From contig CAUYLG010026681.1 in NCBI GenBank assembly GCA_963573385.1, positions 21,807 to 85,806 of the forward strand: a stretch of DNA of 64,000 nucleotides. Direction: 5' to 3'. This document shows positions 26,428 through 40,332 of the stretch, piece after piece (position 1 is the first letter of the stretch; every line of letters begins with the position of its first letter). Source of the stretch: Cacajao melanocephalus. Its lineage: Eukaryota > Chordata > Mammalia > Primates > Pitheciidae. The position numbers and the translations under genes are program-made. Below the pieces are notes generated by a model. It made no database searches. It was not told the origin of the DNA and worked only from the letters and a program-made list of their open reading frames with translations.

Positions 26428-26431
<4 letters not shown>
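26248..26431 (-). repeat. Right arm of the 184-bp inverted duplication
   Basis: Starts taactggtaaaaccaagaa and ends cttgatttgtaggt directly against a TA microsatellite. The spacer between arms is 384 bases. Confidence 0.97.

Positions 26432-26469
<38 letters not shown>
26431..26469. repeat. TA microsatellite
   Basis: About 19 TA units abutting the outer edge of the right inverted arm, then a short CA/TA mix. Confidence 0.97.
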
Positions 26470-26474
<5 letters not shown>

Positions 26475-27408
26475 CATATAGTGAAATAAATTATTTAGTA
26501 GTTTCCTGAAATTCTTTTTCAGAGCCTCTTATGAATTACTTTTATACTTAATTTAGGTTATTCTTTTTTCTTCCCACAAAGTATTATATCTGTGCCATCA
26601 AGAGCATAGGTAATGGCACATTTCTTGAAAAGATCATCCCCTATTGTTAGGGAGAATTTCTTGCAAATTTCATACCCATTCCTCAAATATCTATATGCAT
26701 AGGCAATGATAACCTCATCATGACTGCTGCAGGGCCAGAGTGGCTTCAAGATGCTTCCTACTTCTAGAAATGTTCAAAGCAAAAAAGAAAAACGTGAAAC
26801 AATGAGCATGGCATTTGCCAAATAAATGCTGTAAACTATAGAAATACATGTCAAAAGTTCTATGCATGTATGTATGTAGGTAGGTAAGTAAGTAGCCAGA
26901 ATATTTTGTGTGTAATATGTCTGTGAAAAATGAGACGTTCACATCAGAATGTTTACAGCAGGCCTCCTTGAGAACTTTCAAGGTCAAGGCAAGCATGCTG
27001 CATTCTGTTTTCTTCTGCTTCTACTTCCTGCCTCTGTAGGCTGGAGTGAGAAGAGGGCTAGGGCTTTTGCTTACGAAAGCTTTTCTTCTAAAGGAAGCTT
27101 GGCGATCCCTTTTTGTGAGATTGGACACCTTTTCTTCAGCCTCTTGTCCTCTCACTATACCATTTGACTGGATCCTGATTCTGTTGACTTGAAGACACTA
27201 TAAATCTTATCTAGTCAAATCCCTTTATTGTGTAGGAGAGAAAATTGGATGTTCATGATGATAAGAAGAAACTCATTTGTAGTTACAGGTGGACAATTAT
27301 AAAGCGGAGTAAATTGAGTAGATGCTCCAGGGAAAGGTCTTAGGCTAAGCATTGGGAAGCCTAAATGCCTGCTGTGCACATCTATAATAGGCATTGTTTG
27401 CAAGCATC
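26470..27408. other. No assigned feature
   Basis: Unique-looking, with a short tgta/ggta run near 26865-26895. Holds a minus-strand open frame (26558-26726) behind an acceptor-like site, described under findings. Confidence 0.45.
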
Positions 27409-27784
27409 TGTCGTGGACTGTATTGTGTCCTCTCCAAATTCATTTGTTGAAGTCCTAACCCCTAATACTTCAGAATGAAACTATGTGGAGATGGGGCCTT
27501 TACAAAGGTAATCGAGTTAAAATGATGCTGTAAGGTGGGCCCTCATCCAAACTGACTGGTGTCTCTATGAGAGATTAAGACATACAGAAAGAGACACCGG
27601 AAATGTTTGCACATAGAGAAAAGACAATGTGAAGAGGTAGCAAGAAGGTGATCATCTACAAGCCAAGTAGAGAGGCCTCAGATCTCAGACTACCAGCCTC
27701 CAAAACTGTGAGAAAATAAATTTCTGTTCTTTAAACCATCCAGTATGTGTACATTTTGTTACAGCAACCCAAAAGACTAATACA
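27409..27784 (+). mobile_element. MLT1A-type MaLR LTR
   Basis: tgtcgtggactgtattgtgt, caaattcatttgttgaagtc, gatggggcctttacaaagg, gtgggccctcatccaa, catctacaagccaag, cctccaaaactgtgagaaaa and a terminal actaatacaa. Nearly full length; solo. Confidence 0.92.
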
Positions 27785-28174
27785 ATGTGCTAATGAGGGG
27801 ATTCAGAAAGGTAATTGCGAAAGAAGAAGAAGGTGCATACTTGAATGTCATTAGTGACTTAACAGCAGGATTGGCTATTAGAAGGGATTATTCAAGGAGT
27901 GCTGGAGGAACAAATCCTTCTTCAAACCAGAGATCTCTTCTTCCCAAGGTGTTCAAGGAAGAAATGATCCAAAGGCAAGACTGCAACACTTGGTTGCTGG
28001 CAGGACTTGGTGTGGAATTTCCTGAGAATCCTGCTTTGCTGGACTGAGAACACAGGGAGGGGTTCTTCCCTTGCCCTGAATTCACATCTGTCTCAGCTCC
28101 CAGTTGCTTATAGAAGAGGATGGTACACAGAAGAAGAGAAAATGTTGTTCTTGGCATCTTCAGGTTATTTCTGT
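27785..28174. other. No recognised feature
   Basis: Unique-looking sequence between the LTR and the reversed L1. Confidence 0.5.
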
Positions 28175-28860
28175 TTCTTTTCTTTTTAAAATCTTTTAAT
28201 TTTAGGTTCAGGGGTACATGTATAGCTTTGTTATATAGGTATGTGGTATGTCATAGGGGTTTGGTGAACAGATTATTTTGTCACCCAGGTAATAAGCATG
28301 GTATCCAATAGGTAGTGTTTTGATCCTCTTCTTTCTCCCACCCTCCACCCTCAAGTAGGCCCTAGTGTCTCTTGTTTCTTTGCGCTCAATGTTTAGCTCC
28401 CACTTAAGTGCGAATATGTGGTGTTAGTGTTCATTCACTTAGGATAATGGCCTCCAGCTCCATCCATGTTGCTGCAAAGGACATGATCTTGTTCCTTTTA
28501 ATGGCTATGTAGCATTTCATGGTGTGTATATACCACACTTACTTTATCCAGTTTACTGCTGACGGGCATTCAGGCTGATTCTGTGTCTTTACTATTGTGA
28601 ATAGTGCTTCAATGAACATATGCATGCATGTGTCTTTATGGTAGAACAATTAATATTCCTTTGGGTATATACCCAATAATGGGATTGCTGGGTCAAATGG
28701 TAATTCTGTTTTAAGTTCTTTGAGAAATTGCCACATTGCTTTCCACAATGACTGAACTAATTTACATTCCCAACTAATTTACAAACCTAAAGGTTTTCTC
28801 TGCAACCTTTCCAGCATCTGCTATTTTTTAACTGTTTAGTAATCACCATTCTATTTCTTT
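28175..28860 (-). mobile_element. Reversed L1 3' end, 5' truncated
   Basis: T-rich start, ttttaggttcaggggtacat, cctccaccctcaagtaggcc, ggcctccagctccatccatg, ttgggtatatacccaataat and tggtaattctgttttaag are the reversed L1 3' UTR and end of ORF2. The end drifts after 28760 with a small duplication of ctaatttaca. Confidence 0.92.
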
Positions 28861-29262
28861 ATAAGAAAATCTAGGCCATTTATATTTCCCCAAATATAAT
28901 ACATTTTATTTAAAATTTTACATTTATTAGTACAGAGTTATGTAGATTTTTCTTTTCTAATTATGGAAAAAAACATACTTCATATATTTATTTTTGACTT
29001 TTACTCATTTCTTGTTTTGTTTGTGTTCTCCTTCCTTTTTCTTCCCTATTGTGTTGGTTCCCTTTGAAATCTTCAAAACACTCACTCTCACATGTCATTG
29101 CCTCTTCACTTGTGATTTTTGTTTGGATTTTCTGTGTCATAGAGGTCATGCTCTTTTCTAGGCTGATCCTCTGATTTTCATAATAAATTAGTTTTCAATC
29201 TATACCTTTTCCTGAGTCTTCATTATCTTGCTCTAATGTGTCCTACAGCTTTTCTTCATAGG

Positions 29263-29294
<32 letters not shown>

Positions 29295-30039
29295 CCATAG
29301 GCTCTCTTTAACTAGTTGGTTTACTCTTCTCTTGAAGGAAATAGATCTTCAGCTGGTGTTTGTAAACAAATAAAGTATACGGATTGACTTTGATCTCACT
29401 TACCACTCACTGGAGAGTTTGTTCCGTTTGTTCAATCTTCTGACAGACATGGAAAGAGAGAAAATTATACCACACAGTTTCTATTTTAATTTCTGGAGTT
29501 TGACAGCCTTTTACCTAATACAACCCTATTGAGGTTCAATCATATGGCATCCTCTGCTCAAGCTCCCCCATCTTAGCTTTCTTCTGTGACAACTTGAATC
29601 AGTGCAATAAATGAAAGAATAATGCTCAGCACATTTTAGTCCAAGGTCTCTTTTTATGCATGTACTTAAGAACTGTTTCTATTTTCTGGCCAGTTGTTTC
29701 CTGAGCATTGCAGTCTCTTTCTGGATATAGAAAGACTGGTATATGTCCTGGGAGAAGGGAGAAGGAAATGTCACCCTGCTTGCCTCAAAAAACAGAGTCT
29801 ATCCAGTGATAGAATCCATGTGCAATGTTTTAGTTGGTTCATATCCTTTTTCTGAGTGGGACAGCAGGGAGAAAATAAGATGTTTCCTTTTCCATTATCT
29901 TGCTTTTGCAGAACAACAGGTTTGCTTCCTTTTTAGAAGCAAAGTCTGTGTGGGACCATGATTGTGTTTCCCAGTCCTTTTTTATGATTTTAATTCTAGT
30001 TTCAGGCAATTGTATGAATTTTCACCTCTAACTTTTATG
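28861..30039. other. No assigned feature; CT tract inside
   Basis: AT-rich sequence with a CT microsatellite at 29262-29290 flanked by a repeat of cataggctctct. Nothing else nameable. Confidence 0.5.
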
Positions 30040-30135
30040 TGAGCAGTAACTATGCTTGTCTTCCCATTTTACTTCTGACATAATCTCAGTGTCAGGAATA
30101 TTCTAGGTGTTCAATAAATAATTTATTAATGGACA
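30040..30135 (+). repeat. L2 3' end fragment
   Basis: aggaatattctaggtgttca then ataaataatttattaatgga resembles the L2 terminal ataaat repeats. Confidence 0.45.
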
Positions 30136-30361
30136 TATAAATGCCACAATTATTATGTTAGTGGGTCATTAGGAACAAACTGAATCAAGGACAATTTGCT
30201 AAAAAGTAATCTAAACAATGCGTCCCCATTATGATTTCATTATACCTTAGTGCCAGTTTTACTTCCTTCCAACCTAGTAATATCTCTATAACTCTAACAA
30301 GGGTTAATAACTTGATTTGGAAACTTTGATATGTGAGAAACTGTGTGCAGATCAGATCAAG

Positions 30362-30850
30362 CGTTCATTCTACAAACATATTTTGAGTGCCTATTTATGG
30401 CTGGCACTATCCCATGGTAGAATTCTTCCCAGCCACATGGAGGGTAGAGGTTTGGGGTGGCTATATATTAAAAAGTAATTACATGATATTGTGAGATATC
30501 AGAGACTTACATAAAATATGCAATGAGATACAGAAGGAGTAACATCTGAGCTCTGTTTTGAGTCTTCAGAGAAAATAATGAATCCCAAGAGCTATAGGGG
30601 AGGAGTGTTTCCAGGAAAGGTAATAACACTCAGAGTCTGGAGTAGTTAGGAGATTGCATGTAGTTAATTGTGACTGAAAACAGAGGATGGAAGATAACCG
30701 GAAAGGCTTTAAATACATTTTCTTACAGATCACTGAGGATAGTTTTCACCTAGTATGTAGGGATAATGCTAGAATCAGGAGGGTGGCTGACCATAAGCCA
30801 GAGTGATAATGACTGGGGGGATATGTGAGTATGGGGTAGTGAGAAGACTT
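30362..30850 (-). repeat. Reversed L2, diverged
   Basis: ttttgagtgcctatttatgg and ctggcactatcccatgg mark the reversed L2 end; gagggtggctgaccataag may be part of the body. The middle is weak. Confidence 0.5.
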
Positions 30851-30970
30851 TGTGCGTAAGAGTTGTATCATTGGATAAAGCTTCCCTAAAGAAAATGAAT
30901 TTAAAGCTGCACTGGGTACATTGGAAAAGATAGTGCTGAGAGAATTGTTATGTTCTTATGGGAAGAGGTG

Positions 30971-30996
30971 GGTGTGTGTGTGTGTGTGTGTGTGTG
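30971..30996. repeat. GT microsatellite
   Basis: About 13 GT units. Confidence 0.95.
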
Positions 30997-32389
<1,393 letters not shown>

Positions 32390-33599
32390 GCAATGAGACA
32401 AACGCCATGCTACCTTTTGTTTACAGGCATATTAATTTCATTAATTAATATATTGATTTAATTCTGGGTGTTCTGATAAGTTGGGCAAAATGAGAGACGT
32501 GATTACTTCATACTGCCTGCTAATAGAAATCACAGAAGCTCATCTGCAGTGATAAACTTCAGTGGCACGAATTTAAAGAGGTATCAATTGTGTGAGTCTT
32601 TAAGAGACATGGGGTAACAGATCTGTGATGTTTTTAATTGAGATTTTGCACAGGCACATCCATTTTGTTCAAAATAGCATTTTATGTATCTGTTGCTTAC
32701 AAAACTTGCAAAAGAAAACTTTACATCACTCAGAGAAGATATTTCTTCAGGAAAATGAAATGGGTTCAGGAATATTATTTCCTAATGGTCTTTCTTAATG
32801 CAGGGACTAAGTTTAGGGAATCCAGGAGAATGACTAATTAAAAAGCCCATTACATTATTTCTCTGATATATGAGTTGCTTAAAACTATCCATTGGTAAGT
32901 GCTCAGAGTTAGTTGACTTTCAGTAATTCTCTGATAAGAACCTGGACCCAAATTACATAGATGACTGGAGTAGGTATTTTGTACAGAGTTAAAAAATAAG
33001 AGCACATTCAGCTCTATTTTATTTCCATTACAAGAAAGTTAAACCTGAAATCCATGCCAATTTTCAGAGACCCTCATTCATCTATGATCTCTACCCCTTA
33101 AGGTTTTAGTTTTTTTTTTTTTCTTTTTGGTTGTAATTAATTTCTTATAGAAACTAACTAGCTCTCCTGTCAAGAGCAACCACAAACCTAAATGCATTTA
33201 TCTTTCTTGCTGAAAATCTGCAGGACATCAAATATTGACCAAAATGTTTCGTCAAAGGAAAATGTTAGCCCAGTAAATGCATTTCATTTCTAGCCATCCT
33301 TGAATGTCCATTGTTTCCCAAAGTTGTTGACAGTGCATCCATATACCAACATGTGTTGATTTAATATAGATCTTCTTTCTTCATGGAGCTTAAAGCAATG
33401 CACAAAGATTTTTTTTTTAAATGAATTCAAGATACAAACTATGGAAATAAAAATAATAAAATAAAAATCACATATAACTCTTTTTACCTCTGTTAAGCTT
33501 TTAGAATATCTCCTTATACACAATTCCTATGCACTAGAATGTATTAAAAATAATTAGGATATATGACATTACTCATTTGTGAGTGACACTCCATTTAAA
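32390..33599. other. No recognised feature beyond the duplication copy
   Basis: Unique-looking; a poly-T run at about 33110 is not attached to a recognised retrocopy. Confidence 0.45.
32574..32630 (+). repeat. Local direct duplication, copy 2
   Basis: aaagaggtatcaattgtgtg ... atggggtaacagatctgtg. Lies 831 bases after copy 1, with an Alu in between. Confidence 0.85.
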
Positions 33600-34720
33600 A
33601 TGTATCACATTTTCCCATGTCGTTAAATACTAACTACAGTATTCCATAGCATAAATGCACCATAATTCATTTAACAATTTCTTTAACACTATATATTTGG
33701 TTATTCCTAACTTTTCTACATTGTAAACAATGCTATGTGAACATTTCTGTAGACAATATTTGCATAAAACTAGAGTTATTTGCTCCAGATAAATTTCCAA
33801 AAGGAGAATTTCAGGGTCAAATTTTTTTTTAACCAGTTTTCATACATAGGCTAAACTGTCTTCCACAGTGGAAATATATGAGAGTGTCTATCTTTATCTT
33901 TGCCTACACTAAATGTTATTATATCAAGTTTTTAATCATCTCTAATTGGATATGTGAAAAAAAATTGTTCTTTTACCCTTTGTTACTTTGCTTACTTGAA
34001 AGATTTGATGTAATTCATATATTTACTTGCCATTTACATTATTGCTTTATAACTTATTCCTATACATTCTTTTTTTTTTCTATTGGTGTGTTTTTATTTT
34101 TAAATTTTATATGAAGATAATTCTTTACATAAAAATAGGATAATAACATTGTGTCATACATTTTACAAGTATCTTTCTAGCTAATTTTTATCATATTTTG
34201 TTATTGGCTTTTTCATTTTTAAATTATCAATTTCTCAAGTGTTTTCATTAAAGTTTCTACATTTGCTTGTACATTTAGAAAACCTTCCTCACAAAAGATT
34301 AGATATTCATTTGTATTTTCTCTTGCATGTTTGATGATTTGCTTTGTTGGTTTTTCACCTTATGCATTTAATGCTTTAATAAATCTGCAACAAATTATGG
34401 TTTATCATGTGAGGAGAGGAATTGATCAGTTTTCTTTCTATTGTTAAGCAATTGTTCCTGCAAGTTTATTGAATAATATACATCTTTCCTACTGATTTTA
34501 ATATTTTTAAATTCTGCTGAAGCTTTTATGTTCTGTAGTTTTCTCCTGAGATTAATTTCTGCTTCACTGATTTCTCTATTCTTCCACGTTTACCACAATA
34601 TTTTAGTAATACATTATCATACCTGGTATTGCAAGTCCTTTTTCAGTAGTTTTTCCCAAAATGTTCTTTGTCATTCTTGACCATTTATTCTTATGTATAC
34701 TTCAGAATTACTTTATTAAG
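33600..34720 (-). mobile_element. Reversed old L1 (L1M)
   Basis: ttattcctaacttttctac, acaatgctatgtgaacattt, tccagataaatttccaaaag, aggagaggaattgatcagtt and ttaagcaattgttcctg match reversed L1M ORF2 end and downstream. Frames are broken. Confidence 0.65.
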
Positions 34721-35087
34721 TTGAAAATGATTCACTTAAGAACTGATATTTCATGATGGAAAAATGCTCAGGATACATTAAGCAAAGAAAGCAAATTATA
34801 CACCAGTATGTATATTATCCCTCTTGCAATGAAAAAGAAGTCAGAAAAAAGACAGAAGTGTGTGTGTGTGCTTGTGAGTGTGAGAATGTTTCTTATAGAT
34901 ACATACAAAAGTTCTAGAAGACTGGCCAAAAAAGTTATTAACAATGGTTACCTATAGTGAGTGGAATGGACTGGGAAGGAGGAAAGTTTGCTTTTTCACA
35001 ATAAAGGGTCTTTTTATGCAATTGGAATTTTCTACCATGAAGAAGCATTCATCTTAAAATTTTTAAATGCCTTTGAAAAAATCATCC
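34721..35087. other. No assigned feature
   Basis: Possibly a diverged repeat (aagcaaattatacaccagta, attttctaccatgaagaag), with a short GT run at 34857-34870. Confidence 0.4.
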
Positions 35088-35417
35088 GAAAACTATTAAA
35101 AAGCTATTTATACACAAAAGGACAAAAACTGTATAATTCCATTTGTATGAGATGCTTGGGTAGTCAGATTCATAGAGACATAAAGTAGAATTGTGGTTGC
35201 CAGGGGGTGAAGGAAGAGGGGAAAGGGAGTTGCTGTTAAACATGTAGAGAGTTTCTATTTTGCAAGATGAAAAATATTTTGAAGATGGATGATGTTTCAG
35301 TGATGAAGTGATGATTGGACAACAATATGAATGTACCTAATGCTACTGAACTGTACACTTAAAATGGCTAAAATGATAAGTTTTATTTTATGTATATTTT
35401 ACAACAATTTTTTAAAG
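35088..35417 (+). mobile_element. L1M 3' end
   Basis: aattccatttgtatgagatg, gaattgtggttgccaggggg, gaagatggatgatg and tgaactgtacacttaaaatg are the old L1M 3' UTR, with an AT-rich tail. Confidence 0.85.
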
Positions 35418-35720
35418 CTGTTTACAATGATTCGCCTCTGGGGAGTTGCACTGAGGAGTCAGGATGTAGGATGAGGACAATACTTTTCACTTAATACCTT
35501 CTGCATGATCTGAATTTTTCATGAGAAGCTAGTGTTGTTCTCATAATGCAAAAAATTTAGGAGTTTTTCTAAACCTATTCCAATTTGGAGGGCTGCCTGA
35601 TTAAGAAAAAGTTAATGTAATAGCTAATTTTTAAATGTATTAGAAATTCTAAGTGGAATTATATTACATTTATGAATGATGGGACATCTTTATAATATTG
35701 TCGTTTAGTCATATAGAAAT
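35418..35720. other. No recognised feature
   Basis: AT-rich unique sequence. Confidence 0.5.
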
Positions 35721-36000
35721 ACTTTTCAAAAAACATTTGATTTGATTTTAATTTCAATCGCTTTAGGGGTATAAATGTTTTTTGGTTTTAGGGATGAATT
35801 GGATGTTGATAAAATCTAGGATTTTAATGTACTCATCACCCAAGTCATGTACATTGTATCCAGTAAGTAGATTTTCTTCTTCCTATCCTCCTGCTTCTGA
35901 GTCTCCAATGTCCATTACACCACTCTGTATACCTTTGCATGCCCATAGCTTAGGTCCAACTTATAACTGAGAATATGTGGTGTTTGGTGTTTGATTCCTA
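35721..36000 (-). mobile_element. Reversed L1 3' end fragment
   Basis: tgtactcatcacccaagtca, ctgagtctccaatgtccatt, accactctgtatacctttgc and gagaatatgtggtgtttggt match a reversed L1MA/L1PB-type 3' UTR. Strongly 5' truncated. Confidence 0.75.
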
Positions 36001-36217
36001 AGGAACTCACATGTTTGACTATCAGGAATAGAATGTTCAAATGAGAAAATGCTCACCTTCATTAATTCTCTCTCAGTTCTTCCCTATCCCTATTATCATT
36101 CAATTTTTAAATTTTCCTTCTGCCCTTTCCTTTATATGTTGGTGCTTTTCACTGTTTTATTGTCACCAAGTGAACTCTTCCTGCAACAGTGCACTCATTC
36201 TCTTCAATCACCACGTA

Positions 36218-37451
36218 CAAGGGGTCTTCAAAAAGTTTATGAAAAGTGCATATTATGAAAAAACTATGCATGAATTTCCATTTTTCTTGCACCAAAAAAA
36301 AAAAAAAACCAAAAAAAACATACTAACTTGTTATAACATGTCTGAACAGGATCTAGTTTGAGGCATTAAGAGGGTTAAGACATCAGTCTGAAAAGAACCC
36401 CTATCAGGGCAACATGAATTCTGCTAAGATTAAAGCAAGAACAAGTATCAAATTTATGGTGAAGCTTGGGTGAAAGAATAGTAAAAATCACTGATGCTTT
36501 ATCAAAAGCTTTCAAGGAATAATTCATTTTAAAAAGGGATGAAACAATGTTGAAGGTGAAGCCCACTGCGACAGATCATCTACATCAATTTGTGAGGAAA
36601 AAAGTTCATCTTGTTCATGCCCTAATTAAAGAGGACTGACAATTATCAGCAGAAAGATAGACAACAGCCCAGCTTACTCAATTCTGACTAAAAAATTAAA
36701 GTTGAGAAAACTTCTCACTTGATGGGTGCCAAAACCATTGTGCCCAGATCAGCTACAGACAAAAGCAGAGCTTTCAATGGAAATTTTAAACAAGTGGGAT
36801 CAAGATCCTTAAGCATTTCTTTAAAGAGTTGTAACAGGAGATAAAACATGGCTTATCAGTAGAATCCTGTAGACAAGTCAAAACAATAGTACCAAGAGGT
36901 GGAAGTGGTTCAGCCAAAGCAAAAGTGAACTGGTCAAAAGCAAAGGTCATGGTAACAGTTTTTTTGGGGATGCTAAAGCCATTTTGCTTGTTGAGTTTCT
37001 GGAGAGCCAAAGAACAATAATACTTGCTTATTGTGAGAGTGTTTTGAGTTAGTCAAGCTTTTGCAGAAAAACATCCAGGAAAGCTTTACTAGAGAGTCCT
37101 TCTCCACCATGGCAATGCTCTTGCTCCTTCAAACAAAAGCAATTTTGTGAATGTCAACGGAAATTCATTAGACATTGTACTTACAGTCCTGATTTGGCTT
37201 CTTCTGACTTCTTTTTGTTTCCTAATCTTAAAAAGTTTTTTTAAATGTCATTCATTTTCTTTCAGTTATTAATGTAAAAAAGACTGCACTGACATGGGTA
37301 AATTCCCTGGACCCTCAGTTCTTTAGGGTTGGACTAAATGGCAGTATCCTCACTTACAAAAGTGTCTCGAATTTGATGGAGCTTATGTTGAGAAATAAGG
37401 TTTATATCTTTCTTTTTGTCTTTTAGTTCAATATTTCCACAAACTTTTTGA
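36218..37451 (+). pseudogene. Mariner DNA transposon (HSMAR2-like), dead transposase
   Basis: Starts after a TA with caaggggtcttcaaaaagtt and ends near ccacaaactttttgacattt, an imperfect inverted match to the start. Total length is about 1.23 kb, usual for a mariner. The transposase region is readable only in pieces: a catalytic block near 37105-37130 (accatggcaatgctcttgct, aligning with the HDNAPAH-type motif) and YSPDLASSDFF at 37182 onward. Stops and frameshifts are frequent, and an A-rich run near 36294 sits close to the left terminus. Transposition activity is excluded. Orientation matches HECW2. Confidence 0.85.
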
Positions 37452-38149
37452 CATTTTCTCATATATGCTGATGATTTCTAAATCTATATTTCCAGTTGGG
37501 TTATCTCTCCTGAGATCCAGTCTTCTAATTCTCCCCACATGTCCACTTAACCCAAAATATGTGTATAACAAATAGGTATTACAAACTCTACTTCTTCAAA
37601 ATCAAATTCATTCTCAATTCTCCTATGTTTTAAAAATTGATTCAACTAGACTTTTAAGTGGGTCATCTGGAAAGCATCTAAGGGATATCTCCTTTGCTCA
37701 TCTTTTATATCTTAAACACCATAGAATTCTGTCCATATTTTCATTATTCTTCCCTTACAGTAATTGTCTTAGTCCAGGTATTATTAAAATTTAAATGGAA
37801 CTATTTTAATAACACGACACACGCACATACACACACACACACACACACATACATATACACAACACTAGGCCAGGGCCTCCTAATAACATCAATTTTTATC
37901 TAATTTTTGCCTTTATGGCACTTATTTCTAGGTGCTAAATATTTATTGAAGAGATATTTAATGGGACTAAAATGTTATTGAATTATGAATGTCCTTATTT
38001 TTAAAACAAGATAGACGTTTTGGCATTTCGTTTCATTTTTCTTTCCTATCTCATACCTTCTTTGGCAGTTTCTTGAAGGTTCTTTGGGATTTTGTAACAG
38101 AGAACTAGAATAAGAAGAAAGAAAGAGAGACACAGGAGAGGGATCATCA
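37452..38149. other. No assigned feature; CA tract inside
   Basis: Unique-looking with a CA-rich microsatellite at 37811-37860. Confidence 0.5.
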
Positions 38150-39599
38150 GTGGATAGGAGGCGGGACTAGATTGGATCTCTGACTCGGACAGACAGAGCA
38201 CCGGTGGGAGGTTGGCATTGTGAACTTAGCTACAGATTGACTGCAAGAACAAACCAGCAATCCTGAGAAGACCCACAGGCCCTATGAAGGAAGCAAACTG
38301 CTTCTGCATGACCCAGGAGACACCACAAATACTGTGAGTGACTCTACTGCAGTGGAGGAAAAGGGAGAGCCTCCTCTTCTGAACACACATCCTCACTGGA
38401 GAAACTGAAAGTCTGTTTGCGGGAGACTTCCAACCTTACCTGGAACTGAGTCAATTTAGAGAGCCAAGTGGAATATAGAGGTAGAGAAAGCAGCAGAATG
38501 GCTCTGGGAGCTCACTGGGTCCTGTCCCCAGGCAGGCCATTCCTGCCTGGCACCACAGGGATCCATCGGGAGGGCCACCAGAGGAGCGAGGGGTAAAACT
38601 GCCCAGGGAGAAGGAAATCTCCAGCTGAACTTTGTAACAATTTGAATGGGGCAAGAAGCCTCCTGGCCAGAACTCTGGGGAGGGTGCAAATCCTGTGCGT
38701 GGATTCCACAGGCAGGGGAAGAACCAAGCCCTTTTCTTTAGCAGTTGGGAGGCTGTAGCCTGGGGCAAGTTTTCAAGCCCAGCTCATCCACCACCTGGCA
38801 ACAGACTCAGGCCTATGGGGAGAAGTGGGTGCGCGGTGGTAGTGAGACAGGGCCTTTGGTTTGTGTGGAAGATGGGTAAGGCCTGTGATTGCTGGGTGAG
38901 GCCTGTGACTGCTGGCTTTCCCCCATTTCCCTGAAAACCTGCGTGACTCAGCAGAGGCAGCAATATTCCTCGTAGTTACACAACTCCATTGACCTGGGAA
39001 TCTCACTCCCATCCCCCTCAGCAGCTGCAGAAAGACCAACCCAAGGATAGTCTGAGCTCAGACACGCCTAGCCCTGCCCCTATCTATTGGTCCTTCCCTA
39101 CCCACCCTGGTAGGGAAAGACAAAGGGCATGTAATCTTAGGACTTCTAGGGACCCACCCACCACTACTTCCTCTTCATACTACCACAGCTGAGTCTTTCT
39201 GGAAAGCGCCACTGCCCAGGAGGAAGCCAACAGGCACAATAATAGAGCATTAAACCATGAAAGCTAAGAACCCTCATGGAGTTCATTGCACCCCTCCACC
39301 ACCTCCACTAGAACAGGTGCTGGGATCCATGGCTGAGAGACCCATAGATGGTTCACATCACAGGACTCTGTGTGGACAACCCCCAGTACCAGCCCAGAAC
39401 CAGGCAGATTTGCTGGGTGGCTAGACTCAGAAAAGAGACAACAATCACTGCAGTTCAGTTCACAGGAAGCCACATCCTTAGGAAAAGGGGCAGAGTACTA
39501 CATCACAGGAACACCCTGTGGGATGAAAGAATCTGAACAACAGCTTTCAGTCCAAGACCTTCCATCTACCAGAGCCTACCTAAGTGAGAAGGAAGCAGA

Positions 39600-40180
39600 A
39601 AACCAACTCTGGTAGTATGACAAAGCAAACCTCTTTAACGACCCCCCAAAATCCCACTAGTTCACCAGCAGTGGATCCAAATCCCTGATTTACCAGAAAA
39701 GGATTCAGGAGCTTAGTCATTAAGCTAATTAGGGAGCCACCAAAGAAAGACAAAGCCCAATGTAAGGAAATCCAAAAACAGCACAAGAAGTGAAGGGAGA
39801 AATATTCAGGAAATACCTCAAAGGAAGAACAATCTAAAGTTCAGAAAACACTGGACATACTTTTAGAAATACAAAATGCTCTGGAAAGTCTCAGCAATAG
39901 AATTGAACAAGTAGAAGAAAGAAATTCAGAGCTCAAACACAAGGTCTTTGAGTTAACCCAATCCAACGAAGACAAAGAAAAAAGAATAAAAAAAATGAAC
40001 AATACCTCCAAGAAGCCTGGGATTATGTTAAATGAACAGATGTGAGAATAACTCGATGTTCTTGAGGAATAAGAGAATTCTAAAAGCTTGGAAAATGTAT
40101 TTGGGGAAATAATCAAGGAAAACTTTCTTGTATTTGGATGTTTAGGCCTTGCTAGAGACCCAGACATCAAAAAACTGCTA
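39600..40180 (+). pseudogene. L1 ORF1 remnant with a C-terminal deletion
   Basis: ORF1 normally encodes the RNA-binding L1 chaperone. The coiled-coil part is readable (ctggaaagtctcagcaatag, aagaaagaaattcagagctc). At about 40168-40174 the sequence jumps from gacccagacatcaaa straight to aactgctaaaaggagctct, skipping what I estimate from the family to be 400 bases or more of the RNA-recognition and C-terminal domains. A TGA (gaacagatgtga) also stops the frame upstream. Confidence 0.8.
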
Positions 40181-40332
40181 AAAGGAGCTCTAAGTCTTTA
40201 AACAAATCCTGGAAACACATCAAAACAGGATCTCTTTAAAGCATAAGTCAGACAGGATGTGTAAAACAAAAATACAAATTAAAAAGCAGAAACAAAAAGC
40301 AAAAAAGCCAAAGTACACAGGCAACAAAGAGC

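Noticed and set aside
38451..39615. Several open frames on both strands
   Set aside because: They fall in the GC-richer L1 5' UTR, which has no known protein in these frames.
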